From contig NHZP01000052.1 of assembly GCA_003313425.1 (NCBI GenBank), positions 1 to 64,000 of the forward strand: a stretch of DNA of 64,000 nt, in the 5' to 3' direction. Made by a program: the position numbers and the translations under genes. The notes beneath the pieces were generated by a model. It saw only the letters and a list, made by a program, of their open reading frames with translations, was not told the origin of the DNA and searched no databases. Of the stretch, positions 45,216-55,067 are shown in pieces. This DNA is from Pseudopyrenochaeta lycopersici (lineage: Eukaryota > Ascomycota > Dothideomycetes > Pleosporales > Pseudopyrenochaetaceae). Position 1 is the stretch's first letter. Each line of letters opens with the position of its first letter.

Positions 45216-46280
45216 ATGCTGAAGCCGCGGTTGTTCTCGACATTGCGGTGCTTGCAGCATGAGAACCCTCTGGTCAGTTTATAGGGCATGGAGCTATACG
45301 AGAGAAGTCAATTGCTGACGGAAATGCGAAGGGTCTGCCGCGGTCCGGCGCACCTCCACAAATTCCGCGTATGCGGCGAGGACTACCACAAAAGAGGAGC
45401 ATAAAAGATGTGATGAGAGTAATTGCTGTGTCATCTGCAAAGGGTGGCGTTGGGAAGAGCACAATTGCCGGTACATTCGCATCTATGATCCGCTTGTGAC
45501 TTTTCAGATGCTCAAACAATATGACAGTCAACCTCGCCCTTTCCTTCGCAAGACGTGGCTACCGTGCCGGCATTCTCGATACCGACATCTTCGGCCCTTC
45601 AATACCCACACTGCTCAACCTGTCCGGCGAACCAAGACTATCAGCTAGTTAGTCCGTTTCTCGCCTACTCCCAGCAACTATTCCCTGACACCTCGCGAAC
45701 AGACAACCAACTCCTACCCCTCTCCAACTATGGCCTCAAGTCCATGTCCATGGGTTATCTCATACCCGAATCATCGCCCGTAGCGTGGAGAGGCCTCATG
45801 GTCATGAAGGCATTACAACAGCTACTGCATGAGGTAGACTGGGGCGGTCTGGATGTCCTTGTCCTCGATATGCCACCTGGAACCGGTGATGTGCAGCTCA
45901 CCATCACACAACAACTCATCCTCGACGGGGCAATCATAGTATCTACGCCTCAAGACCTATCACTCAAGGATGCCGTAAAAGGCGTCGAGTTATTTAAGAA
46001 AGTGGACGTAAATCTACTTGGCCTAGTGTGCAACATGGCAGGCTTCAAGTGTCCAGGCTGTGGCGGCATGCATGAAGTGTTTGGAAATATGGAAAAGATC
46101 AGAGGCATGTGTGCAAAGTATGACTTGAAGATGCTGGGCGAGATACCGTTGCATGCAAGCATCAGCGACGATGCTGACCGCGGGAAACCGACTGTTGTCG
46201 CTGAGCCAGAGGGCGAGCGAGCTATGGCGTTCAGCAACATTGCGCAACAAGTTGAAGGGCTGATTGGATTAAAGAAGTAG
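45216..46280 (+). CDS. ind1: Mitochondrial Fe-S P-loop ATPase Ind1/NUBPL (complex I assembly)
   Basis: Exons 45,216-45,272, 45,332-45,470, 45,528-45,647 and 45,703-46,280 encode 297 aa. The N-terminus '[14 protein letters not shown]' is an Arg-rich mitochondrial presequence. '[19 protein letters not shown]' leads to the deviant Walker A '[11 protein letters not shown]', assembled with '[11 protein letters not shown]' across intron 2. '[15 protein letters not shown]', '[11 protein letters not shown]' and the Fe-S cluster CxxC 'CPGCGG' follow. Mrp/NBP35-family proteins of this subtype deliver 4Fe-4S clusters to respiratory complex I in the mitochondrial matrix. All splice joints are in phase and the length is typical. 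Confidence 0.93.
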
Positions 46281-46506
46281 TCTACCGGAAACTGTTTCCT
46301 GGGAAAGCTCGAAATTCTATCTCACAAACCTCAGCTCACATTGCAAGGCGTACATCTACCCCTTAAGATAATGGCTGCTCTAAGATAAGCCGAAGCCTCT
46401 TAAATTTGACTACCAATATCAAAATAATAGACCTTGCTCCTCGCGTAGCCGAATAATCGTGCCATGTGAAATGAATGAGCCAGGGATATAGCCCAAACCG
46501 CCACTT

Positions 46507-48556
46507 TCATGTATGGCTGTTGTCATCATCAGGTATTGTTGGACTCATTTGGCGTGTTGCAGGCCGCTGTGTGTTCCTACTCCCCGTTGATGTCGGAGAA
46601 TTTGAGCGCAGAACCAGTGTTGTACTGGACCCACCTGCTCCTAACGAAAGAATTTGCAATTCGATTTGAGATTGTGCTGAAGAGCTTGCCGTCGTGCTTT
46701 CAATTGAGGCCCGAAGAGAATTGTCTCCCGTGCCACTTCCGGTAACGTCTGAAGTTGATGCATATGTTGGTAGCGAATCCGAACTGTTCCTCCTGACGAC
46801 TTGTAAAGATGGTGGAAGCTGGTTTGTGCGACCTCTAATAGGGCCATATACGCAATCATTGATAAATGAGAGTAGAGTGGGTAGCCAAACTGACACTGCA
46901 ACAACCTGACCGAACGACCATTCCATGTCTACATCTCCCCTGTTCATGCTGTATATCATAGAAGCCATGGAGAACCCACAAGGGATCGAGATTGAACAGA
47001 TTAGAACCGCCAGAGACAAGTCTTTCAGAAAGACACTTAATATAATGAGTTTGAAGTCGGTGGTGTTAGATTTTGTGTACCTTCTTCCCAGTTGTTAGTA
47101 TCGCTTCCTGTAAATATATGCGAGGCACTCGCCTTGATGACGACCACCATTGCCGGTACGTAAGAATCACCATGGCACCGATGACTATGAATGTGACGTT
47201 ATCAATGCTTTGGTCGGTTGTTCGGTTAAGATTGCAGATGTACACTGGTGAGTACATGCCGCAAGCAGCCGGTTTTGCGTAATCGTAATCGTAATCGTTC
47301 AAAGTGTCGCGGCGAACAAACGTCTTTGGATTAAGTTTGACGACAAGAGACAATACCCAGGTGAAAAGCGTCAGCAGAAAGTTGAACCCAGAATGGTGCC
47401 TGTGGACCAGCATGAGTACGGCAAGATTTATGGTAGTCGGAACCAGCCCAGCAGTGCTAGCTATTCGTATCACAAGCCGGTCGACGCGGCTCAACTGCTG
47501 GTCGTTATGGAGTGTGATGAGCGATGCGGCATCGATGGCAATGGCGAAGCAGCATTGTGCACGCTGAAACTCATCAAGCGTAATGGCCAGGGTATCCATG
47601 GCAGACTTTATCCTTTCTCTTGGAATCCTTGGTCCCCACAATGTTCCACTCAAGATCCGAAAGAACATCGTACTCAGCAGTCCTCCAATCGCAATTGCGA
47701 CCTGGATCGCAATCGAGAATAATACTCCAATGCCCAGAATATCAGGACTACCCATCTTTTCTGGGCTTGCATCGCAAATGCTGTTGAGACAAGTCTCGAC
47801 AGCGACCGCTGAAAGCATACTTCCATTCATGGTGAGCTCCTTAGAGGAGCACACCAGTGCTTTACACCCTTTTGTGCCTTCGCACCACGCAATAAGGCAT
47901 GTGGATAGGAATGAGGTGACATCTGCGGATGTTGAAACGCTCGTGTCGACGTTCTTTTCTAGAAGGAAAGTCTGGTTCTTTTCGGTGAGGCGTGATTGTC
48001 GAAAATCCTCCGTAAGATTCGGGTAGAAAGCGCAACTCCAAAACCTCACAGAAGCAGCGCTGTAGCCCTCTTCCCAGTAGGGGGTGTCCACCTCTATTCT
48101 TGCGAATACAGTATTTGGGTCGGTACAGTTCGTGCGGTTACGAGCTTCAGTACCAAAATGGAAAAAATTCAACACTCCCGAATTTGGCCCCTCACTGGGC
48201 CACATGGTTGCATTAAGCCCGTGCGCGAGGAATGCTTGCTGTGTCCCTGTATTTGCTTCATGGACAAGACTGTCAATCATGGGAGGCAACATGTCTGGCG
48301 TTAAGCGGGAGCTAGGTTCTGAGATCAATCTCGCTAGAAGCTCAAAATGAAGTATGAGTAACGATTCAAGCCCTACATTCGTTTTGAACCCCTTAATTTC
48401 AAGGCGTACACAGCCTCGAGAAAGATTGTGAGAGTAATCAACCATAAGACCAAAACCGGCCTCAACCGAATTCAAGGTTGAGCTACCGTCGTGGACCGAA
48501 TGAAATGCGATGCCGAGACAAGGGAAGCATAGCCAATGTAGTACAGTTTCATTCAT
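46507..48556 (-). CDS. Fungal multi-pass membrane protein of unknown function
   Basis: Block 1 (48,556-47,081) has a large region with sequons (NRT, NCT, NLT, NQT, NGS) and Cys, then helices ('ILGIGVLFSIAIQVAIAIGG', 'FNFLLTLFTWVLSLVV', 'VTFIVIGAMVIL'). Block 2 (about 47,035-46,507) has two more helices and 'EWSFGQVVAVSVWLP', a phrase common in uncharacterised fungal membrane proteins, then a Ser/Thr-rich tail. A 45-nt intron (47,036-47,080, gtacac..attaag) looks right, but the phases differ by one, so the exact junction or an indel is unresolved. An upstream exon with a signal anchor is possible. The function is unknown; it resembles the 39,386 gene in layout. Confidence 0.65.
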
Positions 48557-49715
48557 GTTGTTGCTACGAGAAAATGCCGGTAATAATACAGCGATTGGTC
48601 CGATACTGCGTATCGCTATTCAGGAGAAACAGAACTTATTTGTAGAAGCAACACAGAGTCCAAGCACTCTCGGTCAAGCCTGGACGTATCAAAGATACGA
48701 CATGAAAAATGCTTTAGACATTTTCCTTCGCAGGGTTGCCAAAATAAAATTATAAGCTCGTTTCTCTTTCTCTGCTAATTGGAAAAGTTTTGAGGATTCT
48801 GGAAAGTCTGCAAGTTATGGAGGAAACCGAATGTAGAAAGTTTTGGCGCCAGCCCTGCCTACCTCGGTGGCTAGGTGGCAATTGTAGGGATCTACTCATC
48901 TATGAATAGTGTGTACCCCTACCTATGCTACCGATCACACCATCCCCTCACGGTTTGTATAATGCGGCGCAGTCCTGGGACAGTAATCCCCCAAGCCTCG
49001 TTTCCAGAAGTGATTGTACTATAGGCTTTAAGAAAGTCAATTGAAGGGCAACGTCTATTTCTAGAATGGGGGAGGCAGACGCAGAATCACTGAGATCTTG
49101 AACAAATAATCCACTCTTTTTCTGAAGAGTTCCTCAGGAATATGTTGGCACTGGTTGCAACTACCGAGGCTGGAGTGGGGTAAGAACTTGTGTAACGTCA
49201 CCCTTACCAGGGTCAATCTTCAGTCAGCTTACAATACATCTATATTCTGGGTGTGGATGTGAGTGTCTCTAAAGCCAAATGTACAGAATACACAAATTAG
49301 TTTGATCATCTTGGTCCAATTCACAGAGTCAAGCGAGGCAAAGTAACCAAACTTTACCCATCTGTAGGTTCTGGTGTTCTGCGTTCTGCGAGCTCAACTT
49401 GGCGATACGTCTCTAAGTCGTCAGCCAATACAGAACTTCGCTTATCTGCATCGATAACAATACTTGGCTTCGCTTCGCGGGTGATACGGCGTGTATCGCC
49501 GCCCATGGATCCTGTTTGCTTTAGTGAGCTGATTGAAACCACTAAATGACAGCAGAAGTCTTTGTAGAAATTGGTAGCTGAAATATTCTAATCTATTGGC
49601 TATCGTACGCTATGCTCCGTGACTTAGCTTTTCGTCGTAATACACCCATAATATACAATCCTATCGGTCGGCATTACTCCCAGCAATTCCAGCTGGCGCT
49701 CTCCGCTCTATAGAC
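48557..49715. other. Intergenic, no supported gene
   Basis: 1,159 bp. The largest frame is 62-81 codons without features. A 62-codon minus-strand frame at 49,354-49,542 is basic and low in information. Nothing is supported here. Confidence 0.5.
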
Positions 49716-50815
49716 TTATTTTCCATTCAACGTCCATTTGGCAAACCACTCCAGGATCAAAGGTGTGGCATTCCATTTTGTCGGGCCAATTCTCAGTTGC
49801 TCCAATAGGGCAGACTGCGCCGCGACGCTGGGCCAGCCGTGGCCGAAATTCTTGATTGTTCGATGCACAACTACGTCTGTCTTGCCGTCGCAACTCCAGC
49901 GGCTCTCCTTGACGGTACCGGCCTCTAGGTCCTTTACTGTGGGCTTACTGGCGGAGCATCCGTTCTTGCTGACCCAGGAATCCACCCAAGTAGTGAGCGG
50001 GAGGGACTTTGGGTTCCCGTCGCCGTTGTTGCCGTCGTAGGCAATGACGCTGTCGTTGAGGCCGTGGAATTCCAGGATCGGGAGCTTGCGGCCAGCTGCT
50101 AGGTTGGGCTTGCAACCTGCGACGAAGAGTGGCTCGGTGAGGGATGCGTCTGGGTAGAAGGCTGCTGCCACTCCGGCGAAGGCGGCGAACCGCTTGTTGA
50201 GAGTTGGGTCGCAGGCGATCACGCCGGTGAGCCCTCCGCCATTGGAGACGCCAGCAGCGTAAATGCGGTTTTGATCGACACAGAGCGTGGACTCCACCTT
50301 ATCGAGGATTTCCTTCACAAAGATGCGGTCGTCCAGAACGGAAGATGGAGGCGCAGCAGGGTCGCTAAGCCATTGTATCTGTCTTTAATTAGCACCATCC
50401 ACTTGCACCACTAGGTATCGATGTGGTGTTGAAATCTTACTCCGGGCTCTTGGAAATCTAGTCCAAGTGGGTACACCACGATATGATCCTTATTGAAGGT
50501 GGATGTCGACAGCTCTGTAATCGACTCCATTGTCCATGCTGGAAGTAGCTGACCGTGAAAAGCGATGATCAAGGGTGCCGCTTTGTCATTTTTGGCGCTG
50601 AAGTTTTGAGGAAGATGGACGATATATCTGCGTTCTGTTGTTTTTCCTATGACAGATGCAGAAGATATGGTAAGGTTTTGTGATGCGCCTCCAGGAGTTA
50701 GACCTGTTGGTAGTTTGGCAGAGCATCCTGAGCTCGCTGCAAGGGCAAGAGGAAGAAGTGTGAGGGCACTAAGGATGTTCATGGTGGTCTGCATGTTGAC
50801 TTGATTGGGAAGCAC
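49716..50815 (-). CDS. Secreted CE1-type esterase (feruloyl/acetylxylan esterase or PHB-depolymerase-like)
   Basis: Exons 50,815-50,441 and 50,378-49,716 (62-nt intron, phase 0) encode 345 aa. The likely functional start is the internal Met at 50,782 (ccaccATGaac), beginning signal peptide 'MNILSALTLLPLALAASS'. The alpha/beta-hydrolase fold shows 'APLIIAFHG', nucleophile elbow 'GVSNGG', 'LPILEFHGLNDSVI' (acid Asp region) and 'NFGHGWP' (catalytic His). This matches fungal CE1 feruloyl esterases and related poly(3-hydroxybutyrate) depolymerase-like enzymes. It would cleave ester-linked phenolic or acetyl groups from plant cell wall xylan outside the cell. The precise substrate cannot be told. 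A 'tatatata' box lies at 50,851-50,862, upstream of the start. Confidence 0.88.
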
Positions 50816-52304
50816 AAGAGATATTCATCATGTTCGAGCTCAGAGTCCAAGTATATATATGAAGACGGTGCTTCTCGGCTTTACAGTAGTGTTCCCTTCG
50901 TTTTGTCGGCCAGACGGTGATTTACGTCGTTCAGTTGTTTCACGGACAGCTATGACAGGTTGTAGCAGGGCAAAAGGGCCGAGGCGGAGATAAGCATCTC
51001 CTATTCGATTCGGCCCGCCTCGAAACATGACAGACAGGGCCAGATGTATGCAGCGCTCAGTGCGAAGCAAAATCAATGCGAACATATAGTGTTCTATGAA
51101 AAGAAACTAGGAGCTAGGGGCGCAGCGCATAAATGCTCCAAGATGGAGTCTTCGCAAACCAGATGGCATCGAGGCTTGTTTCATCCAAGACTGACCTAGT
51201 AGACGTACTCGGCATGTCATTGCTCCGATGTTCCCTGCTTTGGTCACATACTATCCATTATGGCATAGTTGTTTTGTTCAATTTCTTGGTAAGTCAATGT
51301 ACCGGTAGAATCGTGTTTGTAATTGCGACAATTGTCATGAACACCTCGCCCTCTGCTTCGTTTTCGGTCAGCAGTGTAAATTCCGCACGGCCGCAGGTGC
51401 TGTGCGAGCTCCTTGACGAATGCCGTTCCTATGGGAAGACTTGATAATATACAGTTGCACTGAGTGCCTACGCGGCAGGGCTACCGGTGTAGTCGGAAAC
51501 GGATGAGGCGGCCATGCAGCAACGCTCGCTACTCCGACTGAGCGTCTGACATGATCTATTGTCTTATGCTCTTCGTCATGGGCAAGAAATAAAGCTGGTG
51601 CGTACGCGCAACTCCCGGCTGGCAGGGTCGTTGATGACAGCAGTAGCGGGTGTTAGAGACTACCTCAAGAATACAGCTTCAAGAACAACCAAGACCTTCT
51701 GTCGACGCTTCAACTGGCCATCCTGAATATTTCCAGCGAGTGGTCTTGGAGCAAGAGCGTTTGAGTGCCCAGCCATTGCCTGCAACAGTTGACAGGTCGG
51801 CATACTTTGAGATGCACTAAGACACCCTAATCTATATTTGTGAGTGCTGGCTCCACGTCTTTACTAGTACAATGGCCCCTCAGCACAGCGCCCGCTGGGA
51901 AGCCGGAATGGTCGGGGGCGTTACGATGGCCTAGAACAGTGGTCTGTGGCAGGCTTGGGTGAGAAATAGCATGACCGCCAGGATTCATCGGATTTGTGGC
52001 CGTCCAGCATGGTGACTATTCTCTCTTTCACGGTGGATGAACTGCATTGAGATGTACCTGTCAGTAGGTCATGCCGGTGTTTGGGTGACGGAGCAAACGC
52101 CGACGACGCATCGGTCCCCAAACAATCGTCCCCGCGGGCAGCTGGCCCAAGCTCGGCTTCAACAGTCTCGATGCGAGCCTTTGCCAAAAGTTTCACCACC
52201 ACGCAACAAGCCGTTCGTTCGCTCTGTTTCCGTCAATTCCTCTCCGCCCCGTGTAAGACAGCTTCAATTCCCTTGTGGTCTTCTCGGCTTCGTCATCCGC
52301 GACG
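50816..52304. other. Intergenic, no supported gene
   Basis: 1,489 bp. Short frames (103 codons at 51,133-51,444; 93 codons at 51,921-52,202 minus) lack recognisable features. The left end is the esterase promoter, and the right end is the promoter and 5' leader of the gene starting at 52,305. Confidence 0.45.
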
Positions 52305-53133
52305 ATGAACACAATTTCTCCGCCACCGGTAGTAAAACGGCTCTCGGGTCCGAAACGCTTGCTCGGCATCGTGGTCGGCGTCACAGCTGGCTTGGGCGCA
52401 AATGTCCTGCTCGGGTACAGCGCCGCGAGCTTCTACACACGAAGCACAAAGTTCGTGCCATACGACACCTCATCGCCTGACCTCGCGACTGCTCTTTTCA
52501 GGAAACACAATCCTGGCAGTAACCCACCGGGATGCATAGACCATGCAATCAAGGAAATACCGTATGGGAAGCTTCCACAGAAGTACTGGACAAAAGCGAA
52601 GGATGGGAGGATAAGCGTGGCGCAGGACCAACTGGCTACCGACTTTTGCAGGGGTGTCTGGTCAGGCGTTGCATATAGGGTGCAAAGACGGTACTTGGAG
52701 AGGAAGTACAGGGCGCTGCCTGGGCGAGAAGCGCATCTCTGGGATATCAAGCAGCTTGAGGAGAGCCCTTATGAGGTTGGGACCGTAATCACCGATCATT
52801 TCGAGGTCGTCGAGCATACTCCAGAGAAGGTACAGTCTCTTTAGCCTCAAAGTGGCAGACTCCACTAACATACATTATGAATAGGTTATAGTACGCTGTG
52901 GTGACTCACCTCTCAACTCCGACCACCGGCCCTCTGATGGCCTCTTCTCAATGGAAGTCTCCAAAGACGACGACACACAAATCGCAACATTCCACCTCAA
53001 GTCAGTATTCGTAAACACAACGCCAGAAGCCAAGGATGCCCAGCCCCTGCCTTGGAAATTTCAGCTGGCGCATAGATGGTATACCAAGCTGTGGATGGAG
53101 AGTGCGACGAGAAAGATACTCAAGGACGCATAA
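52305..53133 (+). CDS. Conserved-looking protein of unknown function with one N-terminal membrane helix
   Basis: Exons 52,305-52,829 and 52,885-53,133 (55-nt intron, phase 0) encode 257 aa. A short basic start ('VVKRLSGPKRLL') and one helix ('GIVVGVTAGLGANVLLGYSAA', part) are followed by a soluble domain with 'IKEIPYGKLPQKYW', 'DFCRGVWSG' and 'DIKQLEESPYEVGTVITDHFEVVE'. The basic-helix start would fit a mitochondrial or ER anchor. I do not recognise the family. Splicing extends the frame cleanly ('EK' joined to 'VIVRCGDSP'). Confidence 0.8.
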
Positions 53134-53439
53134 ATGAGGGGCATGTAAGAATTATCTAAGCACACAGAGGGAGGCACCACCGCTGTCCCATGGCCAAGAC
53201 GCTGCGGATAGCCTGTAATTTATATACCCATTTGTTCGTGTGCTTATCTCCGCTTCTCAGATGCTGTGAAGCAATGCGGTCACTGCCCACACTTTCATCT
53301 ACACCAAGTCTTAGATGCTGATGAAAATGATTTCGTGGCACCAGGATCTAAGGGAACCTTGATACATTACAAAAAGAGTGCGCTCTTCGCTTCGGAAACC
53401 TAGTTGGTAAACTGAGTAAACTGTGCAAATGGAGGTGCT

Positions 53440-54267
53440 TCACTGCGAAGGAGGAACTCCTTCCATCTCAACCGTAACAGCATCTGGAAAGTCCTTCTCT
53501 ACATCCCCTTCGTCCAGCGGTTCAACGTCCCACGGCTCTCCTTCCTCCTCATCACTCTCTTCTTCGTCCGCTGCGTACTTCCCACCACTCTTATACCCCC
53601 ACTTCGCCTGCCCGTCCCGCTTTAGCCTAATCCTCACAACGCGGTACGCAAATACAATTTTATTCACAGACCGCCCCTGGGAAACGGTGCGCGCATTCTG
53701 AGTCGCGAATTCTACCTCAGGCCCCGCTTCTGCTGGGATGCCGAAAGCCGTTCCATCAAGACCGACCTTTAGCATGGGTCCGTGCTGGCTTTCTTTAGAC
53801 GTGGATGTGCTGAACCCGGTAGCGATTTTGAGTCCTGTGATCATGTACACTCTCTTCATCCCTGGAAGCGCGTTGTTCAGCGTATTTTGCACGCGCTGTG
53901 ATGCGGTGATTGAATCAGCGATGAAGTCTTTTGTTGGTTCGAATTCTACTGTTTCTAATAATTCGCAGCGATATACGTTCTTCTTGTCCCGTGCAAATGC
54001 ATACATGACATCTGCAGTGCCAGCAATTCCCTGGGCGATATTTGCGTTTAGACCTACGGCACCCTCGAAGCCTTTGCTGACTGTCTCGCTGAAATCATTG
54101 CTTGCGCTCTGGTTCGTGAGGTTGGTTGGTATGTATGCATTCTCGAATTGGTTCAAAGGTCCCGTGAGTCTGTCAAGGCTGGAGAAGATGCTGCCTAGTT
54201 TCGGCGCGATATCGCTTTCAGGGTTGATGGTGAAGGTAGGTGCTTGGAAGTAGTACAGTTTCGGCAT
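53440..54267 (-). CDS. Fungal protein of unknown function; possible gasdermin-like N-domain
   Basis: Single exon, 275 aa. It starts 'MPKLYYFQAPTFTIN' and has 'LGSIFSSLDRLTGPLN', an amphipathic Gly/Ala-rich segment ('GAVGLNANIAQGIAGTADV'), 'CELLETVEFEPTKDFI', 'RVYMITGLKIATG', and a last predicted strand 'IVFAYRVVRIRLKRDG'. A very acidic C-terminal tail (about residues 230-275) follows. The alternation of strands, the 'vYmiTG..iA.G' hairpin and the 'FAYRv..I' strand remind me of the pore-forming gasdermin N-domain. The length and short tail are those described for fungal gasdermins such as RCD-1 and HET-Q1. This is pattern memory, not a computed match, and needs profile or structure comparison. 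The neighbours are an NLR receptor and a subtilisin protease. Confidence 0.8.
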   Translation of the reverse strand: MPKLYYFQAPTFTINPESDIAPKLGSIFSSLDRLTGPLNQFENAYIPTNLTNQSASNDFSETVSKGFEGAVGLNANIAQGIAGTADVMYAFARDKKNVYRCELLETVEFEPTKDFIADSITASQRVQNTLNNALPGMKRVYMITGLKIATGFSTSTSKESQHGPMLKVGLDGTAFGIPAEAGPEVEFATQNARTVSQGRSVNKIVFAYRVVRIRLKRDGQAKWGYKSGGKYAADEEESDEEEGEPWDVEPLDEGDVEKDFPDAVTVEMEGVPPSQ

Positions 54268-55067
54268 ATTGGGCCTAGTGTGACGAAAGCTACAGACAGT
54301 CCCTGGAGGTAGATGATAGTGTTACGAACTTATTTCTTGGGACGATACGCACTTCATGTCTGCACCTTAGAGCTGAGGAACTCGAGGGCATGTGACTTTG
54401 TGTGGCAGTGCTAGACCTTGCATGGTCCGCCCTGTTATAATTGGATAGATGTACATGGAGATGCAGGAAGCTACCAAAAGTGGCGCGGGCTCAAAAAACG
54501 TCCCAGTATGACAGGTACAATCCAATATTGATAACGCCCTGCAGGGCGAGGCTGAAGTTCGTTTGCATCGCCAAGAAATCGTCAAGAAATCATTGTTCAA
54601 CATGATCAATTTAAACTGTGTCATACATCATTTGGGGATTTCCGCGTGGCTTCTAACAGTACGTAGTACGGTTGCCTACGGTACGATACTACTACTTATA
54701 TAAGCCGTACATAGCGTATGTTAACTTAGGGCTGTATGCCGTTCTCTGTCAGTAGAAATGATTGTTACTATATATCTCTTCCCAACGCTATCTATTATAG
54801 ACGTTCACGGCAACCCTGTGGCAGGAGCGGGTCAGCCCTTATTCTTGTTAGTGCAGTTGAGGCGTTCGCCCGCGTTATGTCAAGAGCTAGTTAGGGGTGG
54901 CGATTTCTCACAGGTGCTTGTAACTACTCTTCCTTGCCAACTTGGACGATTCTCGAAGCTTCTATGTAGTAAATATCTAGCATATATATTCATATATATC
55001 GATGTCCCCTCTATGAAATAGGATTATAATAGAAATATAAAGTATAGAACAACTGGTTCAGTCGTTA
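54268..55067. other. Intergenic with one arm of an inverted repeat
   Basis: 800 bp between two minus-strand genes. It contains 'caaccctgtggcaggagcgg' (54,811-54,830; repeat continues to 54,839), which recurs inverted at 59,941-59,969 upstream of the NLR gene, and 'agtacgtagtacggt' at 54,658-54,672, matched inverted at 61,728-61,742. No gene is supported. It is probably transposon-derived. Confidence 0.55.
54811..54839 (+). repeat. Left copy of a 29-nt inverted repeat flanking the NLR gene
   Basis: Matches the reverse complement of 59,941-59,969 with two transitions. The similarity fades outside this core, but the flanking codons still translate alike ('NPVAGAG' in both), suggesting a longer diverged repeat. 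Confidence 0.7.
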
